From: VAXT01 sp963774625
Lineage (GTDB): Bacteria; Actinomycetota; Thermoleophilia; Gaiellales; Gaiellaceae
Direction of reading: 5' to 3'
DNA: 64,000 nucleotides
Assembly (NCBI GenBank): GCA_963774625.1
Contig: CAVZFQ010000015.1
Location: 186,001 to 250,000, forward strand
The notes under the pieces were generated by a model, which saw only the letters and a list, made by a program, of their open reading frames with translations, did not search any database and was not told where the DNA came from. The first letter of the stretch is position 1, and every line of letters begins with the position of its first letter. A program made the translations under genes and the position numbers. Positions 33,731-42,252 of this stretch are shown in pieces.

Positions 33731-34998
33731 CGGGTCTGCGTGCCATCGCCGATCACGCGGTACTGGCGTAGCCAGAGGTCGCGGTAGGTCACCGGCCCGC
33801 GTGGGCCTGGGACGTTGTCGACGTTGATGCCGGTTTCGGGTGCCCCCGTCAGCTCGAAGCCGTCCGTGAACCTCGTCGTCGCATGCCAGAAGGCGGCCGT
33901 TCCGCGGTAGCCGTCCAGGAAGCGCTCGGCCGCCTCGCCGTCGTCGGTCACGATCCCGGCCGCCAGGCCCGAGGTCTCCTCGTTCGCCAGCCGCACGGCC
34001 TCGTCGAGGTCGTCGACGACGTCCAGGGTCACGGTCGCGACGCGCTCGGGGTCGTTCGCCCATTCGAACCCGAGCCTGCGGTCAAGCGGGAGAACGCCGT
34101 CGCCGGCGGCTTCGATCGCGCGTTCCGTGCCGCGCACCTCCACTCCTTGCTCCCGGAAGACCCCGAGCAGCTCAGGAAGGAGCTCCTTGGCTCCCCGGTC
34201 GACCAGCGCGAGGTTGAGCCGATTGCAGACGCCGAGCCGGTCGAGCATGGCCTCGGCCATCTTCAGGGCGCGCTCGCGCTGCGCGGCCGGGTGCACATAG
34301 AGAACGCCGCCTCCTTCCGCGTGCGCAAGCGTGCGGACTCCGTGCTCGGCCGCCAGCTTTGCGAGCTCCGCAGTCGTCGGGCCGCTCCCGCGGAGAATGA
34401 CGAGCGAGATGCGCTCCGGCATCGTCACGAGCACCCGGGCTCCCTCTCGATCGGACGATCGGACGAGCCCAACGGCGCCGGCCGGCAAGCCGGCCCCCTC
34501 GAGGGCAGGGCGCAAGACGTCGTCCACGAGCACGGTCACCGTGCGCAGTGCGGCTCCGCCGGTGCGGAGCACGGCCGTGTTCAGGCTCTTCAGGAGCTGG
34601 CCGGCGACGTCCAGGGCGACGTTCGGCCGCGCTTCGAAGTTCGCGCCCACGACGCCGATCGGGATGCGCCGCTCCGAGATCTGGAGTCCGTTCTCGAGCG
34701 TTCTGGACGTGATCTCGCGCTCGAGCGGCTCGATCCCGGCCACGGCCTCGACCTGCTCCGCGAGGGCGTCGACGCGCCCGCCGTCCAAACGCAGGCGATC
34801 GAGCATCCCTTCGTCGAGCCGGTCCTTGGCAGCGTTTACGTCGGCTTCGTTGGCCGCGAGGATCTCGTCCCCTCGCTCCCGAACGAGCGCGGCCGCCTCG
34901 CTCAGCGCGGCTGCGACGGGCTCGTCGCTCAGCAGGGGCGCCGCGCGACCGGCAGCGAGCGCCTCCTGCTCGACCAGCCGGCGCAGGTCGTCGGTCAT
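33727..34998 (-). CDS. proA: Gamma-glutamyl phosphate reductase
   Basis: 423 residues of the aldehyde dehydrogenase fold. PIGVVGANFEARPNVALDVA and LKSLNTAVLRTGGAALRT form the NADPH side. The catalytic Cys lies in DRLGVCNRLNLALV. GLAAGIVTDDGEAAERFLDG is a further block. The end (ETGINVDNVPGPRGPVTYRD) departs from the common E. coli type, so this is a divergent ProA clade. Order proA-proB is reversed compared with many bacteria. Overlaps the upstream thioesterase gene by 4 bp. Confidence 0.93.
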   Translation of the reverse strand: MTDDLRRLVEQEALAAGRAAPLLSDEPVAAALSEAAALVRERGDEILAANEADVNAAKDRLDEGMLDRLRLDGGRVDALAEQVEAVAGIEPLEREITSRTLENGLQISERRIPIGVVGANFEARPNVALDVAGQLLKSLNTAVLRTGGAALRTVTVLVDDVLRPALEGAGLPAGAVGLVRSSDREGARVLVTMPERISLVILRGSGPTTAELAKLAAEHGVRTLAHAEGGGVLYVHPAAQRERALKMAEAMLDRLGVCNRLNLALVDRGAKELLPELLGVFREQGVEVRGTERAIEAAGDGVLPLDRRLGFEWANDPERVATVTLDVVDDLDEAVRLANEETSGLAAGIVTDDGEAAERFLDGYRGTAAFWHATTRFTDGFELTGAPETGINVDNVPGPRGPVTYRDLWLRQYRVIGDGTQTR

Positions 34999-35390
34999 GT
35001 CGCTCCTGCGAGCGCGCGACGCGCCTCAGGGCTGAGCGGGGCCGAGCGGCCCTCGGCATCGACGTGGACCACGGTGTGGCGGCCGCGTATGGAGACCTCG
35101 CCGTCGTGACGGATCTCCCAGCTGTACGTGATCGAGGTCGTGCCGACGTGCTCCGGGGCCAGCTCGAGCTCGAACTCGTCCTCGAAGCGCAGCACCGCGA
35201 GGTACTCGGCCTCGACCGCGCGCCTCGGGTAATCGGCCCAGTCGTCCAGGAGCCCGAGAGACCGCAGCAGCGCCGTCTCCGCCGCCTCCGCCCACCTGAA
35301 CACCGCAGTGAAGTGGATCCTGCCGCCGGCGTCCGTGTCGATCCACGCGACCCGCGACTGCGCGACGTGGCGAGGTGCGGCCATTGTCAC
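34995..35390 (-). CDS. Hotdog-fold acyl-CoA thioesterase (4HBT/YbgC-like)
   Basis: 131 residues. The hot-dog pattern starts with VAWIDTDAGGRIHFTAVFRW, where the Asp of DTDAGG corresponds to the catalytic Asp region of YbgC/4HBT enzymes, then AEYLAVLRFEDEFELELAPE and SWEIRHDGEVSIRGRHTVVH. It would hydrolyse acyl-CoA or acyl-ACP thioesters. Overlaps by 4 bp both the kinase upstream and proA downstream, so it is part of one transcript. Confidence 0.85.
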   Translation of the reverse strand: MTMAAPRHVAQSRVAWIDTDAGGRIHFTAVFRWAEAAETALLRSLGLLDDWADYPRRAVEAEYLAVLRFEDEFELELAPEHVGTTSITYSWEIRHDGEVSIRGRHTVVHVDAEGRSAPLSPEARRALAGAT

Positions 35391-36616
35391 CCCATGTCGT
35401 GCACGGGCAGCACGAACTCGAAACGAGTCCCATGCGGCACCGGCTCGTGCCGGAGATCTCCCCCGTGTGCGCGCGCGTACGAATGGGCTATCGCCAGGCC
35501 AAGGCCGACGCCGCCGGCGCGCTGAGAGCGCTCGCCGCGCGTGAACCGGGTGAACATCTGCGACGCGATCGCTTCGTCGATTCCAGGCCCGCGGTCCTCG
35601 ACCACGAACCGCAGGTGCCGGTCCCGCTGCTCCGCAGTCACGACCACAGGTGGCCCGCCGTGTCGAAGAGCGTTCATGAGCAGGTTGGTGACGACCCGCT
35701 CGAAGGTCTGGCTGTCAGCGACCGCCTCCAGGTCGTCCGAGATCTCGATGCGGATGTCTGTTTCGAAATCCGGGTCGATCGCCTTGATCAGCTCGCGAGT
35801 TCGCTCGCCGACGTGAAAACGACTCGGCGTGACCTTGAAACCCCCGGCGTCGAGCATCGAGAGGTCCAAGAGCCGTTCTAGGAGATCCTTCATCCGGACG
35901 CTCTGCGTGTAGAGCGTCTCCTCGAGCTCGGCGACCTGCTCGTCCGAAAGCCCCTCGCGCCTTGCCCGCAGCGTCTCGAGCACGCCGTAGATGACAGTCG
36001 CGGGCGTCCGCAGCTCGTGCGAGGCGAACCCGATGAAGTCTCGTTGCAGCCTGTCGAGGCGTACGAGCTCCTCGTGCACCAGCGCCCGCTCGATCGCGAG
36101 CCCCGCGCGCTCCGCGGCCACCTGCAAGAGCTCGGCGTCCTCTTCGGTGAAGTCACGGCGAGCAAGTGTCCCGGCGTGAATGACGCCGAGCACACGGTCG
36201 TGAGCGTACAGCGGCGCTCCGACGAGGGACTTGACGCCCTTCTCGCGGAGGATCGGGTTCAGGATGTCCGCGTGGTCGACGTCGGCAATCACGATCGGCC
36301 GACGCTCGGCCGCGACTCGTCCAGCGAACCCCTGGCCGAACGGAATGCGCACTCCGCGCTCGACCTCTTCCTCGAGCCCCTTGGCCGCTCTCGCGACCAA
36401 GTTCTTTCCCTCGGCGTCGAGGAGCAGGATCGCGCTGGTGTCGGCCTCGAGGAGCTCACGGGTCCGCACGAGGAGCTCGTCGAGCAATTCATCCAGAGGG
36501 AGCTGGGACAGCGCGACGTCGGTGACGGCCTCGAGGCGGCGCATCCGGCTGATCGCCCGCTGCAGGACCCGTTCGAGCGGGTCCGGCGTGACCTTGCCCC
36601 GCGGATGTTCCCCCAT
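35387..36616 (-). CDS. GAF-domain sensor histidine kinase
   Basis: 409 residues, soluble. A helical lead (RMRRLEAVTDVALSQL) precedes a GAF domain at about 40-185 (LEADTSAILLLDAEG, FGQGFAGRVAAERRPIVIAD). The H box is DFIGFASHELRTPATVI. N and G boxes are NLLMNALRHGG, VEDRGPGIDEA and GGVGLGLAIAHS. A TACCTT box ends 6 nt before the chosen ATG; a GTG two codons upstream is the alternative. No response regulator is adjacent. It heads the proline operon. Confidence 0.92.
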   Translation of the reverse strand: MGEHPRGKVTPDPLERVLQRAISRMRRLEAVTDVALSQLPLDELLDELLVRTRELLEADTSAILLLDAEGKNLVARAAKGLEEEVERGVRIPFGQGFAGRVAAERRPIVIADVDHADILNPILREKGVKSLVGAPLYAHDRVLGVIHAGTLARRDFTEEDAELLQVAAERAGLAIERALVHEELVRLDRLQRDFIGFASHELRTPATVIYGVLETLRARREGLSDEQVAELEETLYTQSVRMKDLLERLLDLSMLDAGGFKVTPSRFHVGERTRELIKAIDPDFETDIRIEISDDLEAVADSQTFERVVTNLLMNALRHGGPPVVVTAEQRDRHLRFVVEDRGPGIDEAIASQMFTRFTRGERSQRAGGVGLGLAIAHSYARAHGGDLRHEPVPHGTRFEFVLPVHDMG

Positions 36617-36686
36617 GGACACAAGGTACTCGGGCGGGCCGGTCCTGTCTGTAGCGGAAGCCGCTGAGAATCAGATGAGAATCGGG

Positions 36687-37499
36687 TCAGACGCCCGCGA
36701 GGAACTCGAGCACGACCTCGTTAACGCGCTGCGGCTGCTCCATATGGATCATGTGCGCCACGCCCGGAAACTCGACGACTTGGGCGCCGGCCACTGACGA
36801 CGCGAGCTGCCGCTCCGCGAGGACGGAGCCCGGCTCGTCGGCCAGGCCAATCAGCACCAGCGTCGGGAGGTCCAGCTCTGCGAGCCGGTCCGCGGCAGGT
36901 GGGTCGAGGCGCTGCGGCTTGCCCCAGGGCTTCTCCGCCTTCATCGCGGCCAGGATCCAGCCGTGCACCTTCTGACGGAGCCCGGCATCGACTCGGTCGG
37001 AAGGCTGACCCCAGCCGTCGACCCAGACTTTCGTCTCCAACTCGGCTAAGGCCTCCCAGTCCTTCGCCTCATAGATTCGCTCCATCTCGTCCCAGGGCGG
37101 CGCTTCGACGCCCTCGGGCAGCTCGGCCTCGTACCCACCGACTCCTCCCGCGACGCTGACGAGGGCATCCACGCGGTCGGGCCGGTCGAGAGCCAGGTCG
37201 AGGGCGATCATTCCGCCGCGCGACTGGCCGACGACGTACGCGGAGTCGGCACCGAAATGGTCGAGGACGGCCGCGGCATCGGCGTGGTCCGAGAACTCGA
37301 CGTCGTCGGTCTCGGTTCGCCCGATGCCGCGCGTGTCGTAGCGGATCACCCGGTAGCGCTCCGCGAACGCGGGCACCTGCTCGTCCCACATGCGGAGGTC
37401 GCCGAGCCCGCCGTGGATGAGCAGCAACGGGTGGCCGTCGCCCTCCGCCTCGTAGTAGAGCTTGCCGCCGTCCACCTCGATGAGCCCCGAATCGGCCAT
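36687..37499 (-). CDS. Alpha/beta hydrolase
   Basis: 270 residues. HPLLLIHGGLGDLRMWDEQV gives the oxyanion HGG region, VVGQSRGGMIALDLAL the nucleophile elbow with catalytic Ser, and VEFPGVAHMIHMEQP the catalytic His. TLVLIGLADEPGS holds the acid. No signal peptide. The substrate is unknown; the sequence resembles 3-oxoadipate enol-lactonase and chloroperoxidase-type hydrolases. A TATCAT box ends 6 nt before the ATG and lies opposite the promoter of the divergent acetyltransferase. Confidence 0.9.
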   Translation of the reverse strand: MADSGLIEVDGGKLYYEAEGDGHPLLLIHGGLGDLRMWDEQVPAFAERYRVIRYDTRGIGRTETDDVEFSDHADAAAVLDHFGADSAYVVGQSRGGMIALDLALDRPDRVDALVSVAGGVGGYEAELPEGVEAPPWDEMERIYEAKDWEALAELETKVWVDGWGQPSDRVDAGLRQKVHGWILAAMKAEKPWGKPQRLDPPAADRLAELDLPTLVLIGLADEPGSVLAERQLASSVAGAQVVEFPGVAHMIHMEQPQRVNEVVLEFLAGV

Positions 37500-37505
37500 T
37501 TCTCG

Positions 37506-37511
37506 ATGATA
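37506..37511 (-). promoter_or_regulatory. -10 box of the hydrolase gene
   Basis: TATCAT on the minus strand, 6 nt before the hydrolase ATG. The gap between the two divergent genes is only 18 bp, so the promoter for the acetyltransferase must overlap it (ATGATATG on the plus strand). Confidence 0.45.
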
Positions 37512-37517
37512 TGCAGC

Positions 37518-38030
37518 GTGAGCGGAATTCGACTCGAGCCGCTGTCAGCCGAGCACGTCGAGGGGCTCGACGCGATCGCCCAGGACCCGGACGTCCAGCG
37601 CAACACCTATGTCCCCTCCCCGCCGCCGGCCGATTTCGGGAAGTCCTGGCTGGAGCGGTACGAGCAGGGGCGGGAGGACGGGACACGAGAAGGCTTCGCG
37701 ATCGTCGACGCCGAGGACGGCTCGTTCCTCGGGATCGCCGTCGCGGTACGGATCGACGAGGAGGCAAACGAGGCGGAGCTCGGCTACATCCTGGCACCCG
37801 AGGCCCGGGGCCGGGGGGCGGCGACGGAGGGGCTTCGACAGTTGACCGAATGGGGCTTCGCTCGCGGATTCCAGCGGCTCGAGCTGCGCGGGGACGCGGA
37901 CAACGAGGCCTCGAGGCGGGTCGCGGAGCGCTGCGGCTACACGCTCGAGGGGATTCTGCGGTCGGTCTACTTCAAGGAAGGGCGCCGCAGCGACATGTTC
38001 ATCTACTCGCGATTACCGGGCGACTCATAG
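37518..38030 (+). CDS. GNAT acetyltransferase
   Basis: 170 residues from GTG (VSGIRLEPLSAEHVEGLDAI). AELGYILAPEARGRGAATEG is the acetyl-CoA loop (RGRGxA), followed by RLELRGDADNEASRRVAERC and GYTLEGILRSVYFKEGRRSD, typical of RimJ/RimL-like enzymes. An ATG four codons upstream (37506) overlaps the hydrolase -10 box and is less likely. Acceptor unknown. Convergent with the ABC permease gene 3 bp away. Confidence 0.87.
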   Translation: MSGIRLEPLSAEHVEGLDAIAQDPDVQRNTYVPSPPPADFGKSWLERYEQGREDGTREGFAIVDAEDGSFLGIAVAVRIDEEANEAELGYILAPEARGRGAATEGLRQLTEWGFARGFQRLELRGDADNEASRRVAERCGYTLEGILRSVYFKEGRRSDMFIYSRLPGDS

Positions 38031-38033
38031 GGG

Positions 38034-38831
38034 TCAGTCGACGAGCTTCTGCGTCATCGCGCGGATCGCGACTCGCCACATGCCGAGACCGAAGACGAGC
38101 AGCACCCCAACGCGAGCAAGATCGTCCATCCCCAGTAGGCCGAAGACAGCTGCACGCACGAGCTCCACGCATTGGTACAAGGGATTGAAGTTGGCGAGGA
38201 ACTGCGCCCAATCGGGCAGGTTGTCGAGCGGGAAGAACGTCCCGGCGACGAGGAAGAGCGGGGTCAGGAACGCACTGACGACGTAGTTGAAGTTCTCGAA
38301 GGACTTCGCAAAGCCGGCGACTGTGATCCCGAAGCAGGCCCAACCGAACCCAGAGATCCAGGCGATCAGCGGGACGAGCAGCATCCCCCAGGACGGGTCG
38401 AGCCCGAAGAAGATGCCGACGACCATCGGCATGCAGCCGTAGACGCCGGCGCGGGTCGCGATCCAGAGCGCTTCGGCCGTCACGAGCTCCTCGGCGTCGA
38501 CGGGTGCGGCCAGGATCGCGTCGTACGTGCGCTGGAACTGGTACTTGACGAACGTCCCGAACATCGCCGGGAAGGCGCTCGAGAACAGGACCGCCGTCGC
38601 GACGATGCCGGTGGCGACGAAATCGAGGTAGTCGTAGCCCCCGATCGTGCTGACCAGCGAACCGAAGCCGAACCCGAACGCGAGGAAGTAGATGGTCGGC
38701 TCGACCGTCGACGAGAAGGTGCTCGAGCGCCAGAAGGACGAGAAGTTCACGATCTCGCGGACGAGGACTCCCGTCAGCGCGGAGCGCTCGAGGCGGCCCA
38801 GTCGAAACGCAGAGGTGTCGCGCGCGGCCAT
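38034..38831 (-). CDS. ABC-2 type exporter permease
   Basis: 265 residues with six hydrophobic helices, the size of NodJ/DrrB-type permeases. NFSSFWRSSTFSSTVEPTIYFLAFG opens it, and the family block FFPLDNLPDWAQFLANFNPLY is clear. Its ATG shares one base with the stop of the ATPase gene (TGATG), so the two are coupled and form one exporter. Substrate unknown; drugs, lipids or polysaccharides are exported by relatives. Confidence 0.92.
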   Translation of the reverse strand: MAARDTSAFRLGRLERSALTGVLVREIVNFSSFWRSSTFSSTVEPTIYFLAFGFGFGSLVSTIGGYDYLDFVATGIVATAVLFSSAFPAMFGTFVKYQFQRTYDAILAAPVDAEELVTAEALWIATRAGVYGCMPMVVGIFFGLDPSWGMLLVPLIAWISGFGWACFGITVAGFAKSFENFNYVVSAFLTPLFLVAGTFFPLDNLPDWAQFLANFNPLYQCVELVRAAVFGLLGMDDLARVGVLLVFGLGMWRVAIRAMTQKLVD

Positions 38832-40384
38832 CAGGAGATTTCCTCGCCGGTGAGGAGCACGAAGACGTCCTCGAGGTTGGCGGGCCGCCGCTCGCCCGCA
38901 GGAAAGTTCGTCTCTCCGTCGATGTTCAGGATCGACACGCTCGTGCCCGTGCGCCTCGTCTGCAGCCCGGTGGTCTTGGCCTCGGCCTCGACCTCGGCCA
39001 GCCGCGCGGGCGGGCCGTAGACCTCGAGCACCTCACGGCCGGCGTGCTCGAGGACGAGGTCGGAGGGTGAGCCGGCGGCAACGGCGCTCCCATGGGACAT
39101 GATCAGCACCGTGTCGGCAAGACGCTGCGCCTCCTCGATGTAGTGCGTCGACATCAGGATCGTCGTCCCCTCGGAGCGCAGTGCGTCGATCAGGGCCCAG
39201 ATCCCCTGGCGGACCTGCGGATCGAGGCCAACGGTCGGCTCGTCGAGCAGGACGAGCCGCGGACGGTGGATGAGCGCCCTCGCAATCAGCAGGCGCCGCC
39301 GCATGCCGCCGGAGAGCTTGTCGACACGCGAGCTCCGCCGGTCGACCAGCATCGCCATCTCGAGTGCCCGCTCGATCGCCGCGCGCCGGTCGGCACGGCC
39401 GATCCGGTAGAGGTGGGCGAAGACGAGCAGGTTCTGCTCGACGGTCAGGGTCGTGTCGAGATTGTCGAGCTGCGGCGTGACGCCGCTCTGCGCGCGCGCC
39501 ATCTTCGATTCCTCAGGGAGGCGGAAGCCCAGCACCTCGAGCTCGCCCTCGTCCGCGATCGACTGAGCGGTCAGGAGACGCATCGTGGTCGACTTGCCCG
39601 CCCCGTTCGGTCCGAGCAGACCGACGCAGGTCCCCATGGGGACGTCGAGGTCGAGGTGGTCGACCGCCGTGATCGACCCGTAGCGCTTGACGACCCCGCG
39701 CAGGCGGATGGCGAGCTCCGGCTCCACCCATTCAGCATGCCAGCCGGAGCTCACCCGGCTCGCGCCGAGGGGCGAGCGTTCGAGCAGCCAGAAGGAAGCC
39801 TCGACGGCCGGCCCGATGCCGAGCGCAAAGGCGACGGTGCCGACACCGAACGTCCCGCCCAGGGCGATGCCGACCGCCAACGCAGAGATCTCGATCGTGG
39901 CGCGAACGACGCCGATCCGAAAACGAGTGCGCCGAGCGCCGACGACCATCAGAGAATCGCGCGGGCCGGCGCCAAGATCCGCACCGAGATAGAAGCCCGT
40001 GCCGACGCCCATCAGGACGAGCCCCGCCACGAGCAGCGCGATCCGGATGCCGAGAGCCGAGTCTGAGAGCGCATCGACGGGACCGAGCGCGGTCAACAGC
40101 TCGACGAATGCGCCGACGAGAACCGCATTGGCGAGCGTGCCGACGCCAATGCGCGCGCCGAGCCGCCAGGCGGCGACCACCACGACGATGCCCACGGCGA
40201 TGTTGGCCTGGCCGAAGGAAAGCGGCGTGTGCTCGGCGAGGCCCTGGTGCAGGACGTCCCAGGGCGACAAGCCGAGTCGCGACTCCAGCATCGCCACGAT
40301 GCCCGCCGCGAACATGAACAGTCCGAGGGTCAACAAGAAGAGCCGCGTCGGGAGCCCGCCCCGAAGGCGTGGTGGGGCGCGCAT
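38831..40384 (-). CDS. YczE-like membrane domain fused to an ABC exporter ATPase
   Basis: 517 residues in one uninterrupted frame. Residues about 10-205 are a YczE/YitT-like membrane protein (RLFLLTLGLFMFAAGIVAML, SRLGLSPWDVLHQGLAEHTP, GFYLGADLGAGPRDSLM). After a short link (WHAEWVEPELA) comes a DrrA/NodI-type ATPase with Walker A GLLGPNGAGKSTTMRL, signature KLSGGMRRRL, Walker B LVLLDEPTVGLDP and STHYIEEAQRLAD. A TAAGGT box ends 7 nt before the ATG. If real, the fusion tethers the ATPase to the membrane. A GTG at the link could start a separate ATPase. Couples with the permease downstream. Confidence 0.85.
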   Translation of the reverse strand: MRAPPRLRGGLPTRLFLLTLGLFMFAAGIVAMLESRLGLSPWDVLHQGLAEHTPLSFGQANIAVGIVVVVAAWRLGARIGVGTLANAVLVGAFVELLTALGPVDALSDSALGIRIALLVAGLVLMGVGTGFYLGADLGAGPRDSLMVVGARRTRFRIGVVRATIEISALAVGIALGGTFGVGTVAFALGIGPAVEASFWLLERSPLGASRVSSGWHAEWVEPELAIRLRGVVKRYGSITAVDHLDLDVPMGTCVGLLGPNGAGKSTTMRLLTAQSIADEGELEVLGFRLPEESKMARAQSGVTPQLDNLDTTLTVEQNLLVFAHLYRIGRADRRAAIERALEMAMLVDRRSSRVDKLSGGMRRRLLIARALIHRPRLVLLDEPTVGLDPQVRQGIWALIDALRSEGTTILMSTHYIEEAQRLADTVLIMSHGSAVAAGSPSDLVLEHAGREVLEVYGPPARLAEVEAEAKTTGLQTRRTGTSVSILNIDGETNFPAGERRPANLEDVFVLLTGEEIS

Positions 40385-40418
40385 GGCGGAAACCTTAGGT
40401 TCTAGATTGGGCTGAGCC

Positions 40419-41996
40419 GTGGACTTCTCGGCCACTGACAGCCTCGTCCTCGTCGGCCTCCTGGCGGCGGCAGCCACGCTCCTGGCGCTCGCCGAGCTGA
40501 TTCGAATCCCCTATCCGATCCCGCTCGTACTCGGCGGCCTGGCGCTCGGCTTCATCCCCGGCATGCCGGAGATCGAGTTGCCGCCGGACGTCGTCCTCGT
40601 GGCAGTCCTCCCACCGCTGCTGTATGGCGCGGCGTTCTTCAGCCCGCTGCGCGAGCTACGCCAGAATGCGCGTCCGATCGGGCTGCTCGCGATCGGGTTA
40701 GTGCTGACGACGACCGTCGCGGTCGCGGCCGTCGCGCATGCCGTGATCCCGGGCCTCACCTGGCCGACCGCGTTCGTCCTCGGTGCAATCGTCTCGCCGA
40801 CGGACCCGACCGCTGCGGCGGCGATCGCCCAGAGGCTCGGTCTGTCCCGCCGCCTCGTCGCGCTGATCGAAGGCGAGAGCCTCGTCAACGACGGGACGGG
40901 GCTGGTCGCCTACAAGTTCGCCGTCGCCGCCGTCGTCACGGGCAGCTTCTCGCTTCTCGACGCCTCGGGCCGCTTCGTCCTGAACATCGTCGGTGGCATC
41001 GTCGTCGGCCTCGCTGTCGGCTTCGTGATCCGTGAGGTCCGGCGGCGGCTCGACAACCCGCCCGTCGAGATCACGATCTCGATCCTCAGCGGCTACTTCG
41101 CGTACCTCCCGGCCGAGGCGATTGGCGTCTCAGGGGTCCTGGCCGCAGTCACGGTCGGGATCTACATGGGATGGCATACGCCCGAGCTCACGAGCGCGCA
41201 GACCCGGCTTCAAGGGGTCGCCGTCTGGGAGATCCTCTTTTTCCTGTTGAACGCGTTCCTGTTCACGATCATCGGCCTGCAACTGCCGGTGATCCTGGAC
41301 GGCCTCTCCGGCTATTCGGCGACGAGTCTCGTCTGGTACGCGGTCCTGACCACGACGACAGTGGTCGCAGCGCGCTTCGCGTGGATCTTCGCGACCGCAC
41401 AGCTGACACGCCTTCGCCACCGTAGCCCCGACACCCCGTGGCAAACGAGCGTCGTCCTCGCCTGGTCGGGCATGCGCGGCGCCGTCTCCCTGGCGGCTGC
41501 GCTCGCACTCCCGCTGACTACTGACGCGGGCACTCCGTTCCCGAACCGTGAGCTGATCGTGTTCCTGACCTTCAGCGTGATCCTCGCAACGGTCGTCGTC
41601 CAGGGCCTGACTTTGCCGAAGCTGATCGACGTGCTCGACCTGGAAGACGACAGTCGGGCTGCGGAGCAGGAAGAGATCAAGGCGCGAATTCACGCCGCCG
41701 AAGCCGCTCTTGCCCGCCTGGAGGACCTCGTCAGCGAGGAGTGGGTCCGCGAGGACACGGCGGAGCGGCTGCGCGCCCTGTTCGACTTCCGCCGCTCGCG
41801 CTTCCGCGCCCAGTACGACGACGAGGACGACGGGCTGATCGAGCAGCGCTCGACCGACTATCAGCGTCTTCTGCGCGAGCTCCTCGATGCAGAGCGAGCA
41901 GCCGTTCGCGCGCTCCGGCGCGAGCGACGAATCAGCGACGACGTCATGCGCCGGGTCGAACGCGACCTCGACCTCGAGGAAGCGCGCCTGGAGTAG
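40419..41996 (+). CDS. Na+/H+ antiporter, CPA1 (NhaP-like)
   Basis: 525 residues from GTG. About twelve helices cover residues 5-405. LGAIVSPTDPTAAAAIAQRL and IEGESLVNDGTGLVAYKF hold the ion-binding Asp and the ND pair of CPA1 antiporters. WSGMRGAVSLAAALALPL is a further family block. Residues about 410-525 form a charged cytoplasmic helical tail that could sense pH. It exchanges Na+ or K+ for protons. Divergent from the YczE-ABC gene. Confidence 0.93.
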   Translation: MDFSATDSLVLVGLLAAAATLLALAELIRIPYPIPLVLGGLALGFIPGMPEIELPPDVVLVAVLPPLLYGAAFFSPLRELRQNARPIGLLAIGLVLTTTVAVAAVAHAVIPGLTWPTAFVLGAIVSPTDPTAAAAIAQRLGLSRRLVALIEGESLVNDGTGLVAYKFAVAAVVTGSFSLLDASGRFVLNIVGGIVVGLAVGFVIREVRRRLDNPPVEITISILSGYFAYLPAEAIGVSGVLAAVTVGIYMGWHTPELTSAQTRLQGVAVWEILFFLLNAFLFTIIGLQLPVILDGLSGYSATSLVWYAVLTTTTVVAARFAWIFATAQLTRLRHRSPDTPWQTSVVLAWSGMRGAVSLAAALALPLTTDAGTPFPNRELIVFLTFSVILATVVVQGLTLPKLIDVLDLEDDSRAAEQEEIKARIHAAEAALARLEDLVSEEWVREDTAERLRALFDFRRSRFRAQYDDEDDGLIEQRSTDYQRLLRELLDAERAAVRALRRERRISDDVMRRVERDLDLEEARLE

Positions 41997-42003
41997 GCAG
42001 CAA

Positions 42004-42022
42004 CGAGACCGATTCGGTCTCG
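42004..42022 (+). terminator. Hairpin after the antiporter gene
   Basis: CGAGACC and GGTCTCG pair (7-9 bp) just after the antiporter stop. No T run follows. A weak terminator candidate. Confidence 0.4.
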
Positions 42023-42069
42023 ATCGCCTATGAACTCGTATTGGAGAACACAAGCGATGAGGCAGATAG

Positions 42070-42201
42070 TTGGCTAGTGCTTCGGCTGCGGACGAGGCCT
42101 TCCCGATCCGCACCTTTGAGGAGAGGCGCAACGTGGCAATTCCCCCAGAAGACCGGCATCGCGAACAGCTGAAGCGCATCCGCAGGCTGCACAGCCTGTA
42201 G
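42070..42201 (+). CDS. Possible 43-residue basic small protein
   Basis: From TTG with GAGG seven bases upstream, the frame reads MASASAADEAFPIRTFEERR, then VAIPPEDRHREQLKRIRRLH and a stop. A GTG at 42133, preceded by GAGGAGAGG, would give a 22-residue version. It lies in the 256-bp gap between the antiporter and greA and is followed by a strong hairpin. The basic helical C-terminus would suit an RNA- or DNA-binding peptide. Short length makes this tentative. Confidence 0.35.
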   Translation: MASASAADEAFPIRTFEERRNVAIPPEDRHREQLKRIRRLHSL

Positions 42202-42209
42202 TTCCTCAA

Positions 42210-42241
42210 GAGGGGCGAGGGACGCCGCTCCCTCGCTCCTC
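42210..42241. terminator. Hairpin between the small ORF and greA
   Basis: GAGGGGCGAGGGA and TCCCTCGCTCCTC pair with one mismatch around CGCCGC. It sits between the 42-kb small ORF and the convergent greA end, so it may end both transcripts. Pyrimidine-rich sequence follows on the plus strand. Confidence 0.55.
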
Positions 42242-42252
42242 TCTCCCTCCTA

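Noticed and set aside
33731..34063. N-terminal extension of proB by 111 codons.
   Set aside because: It lies inside proA in another frame; GTG at 33730 gives the normal ProB start and a 4-bp overlap.
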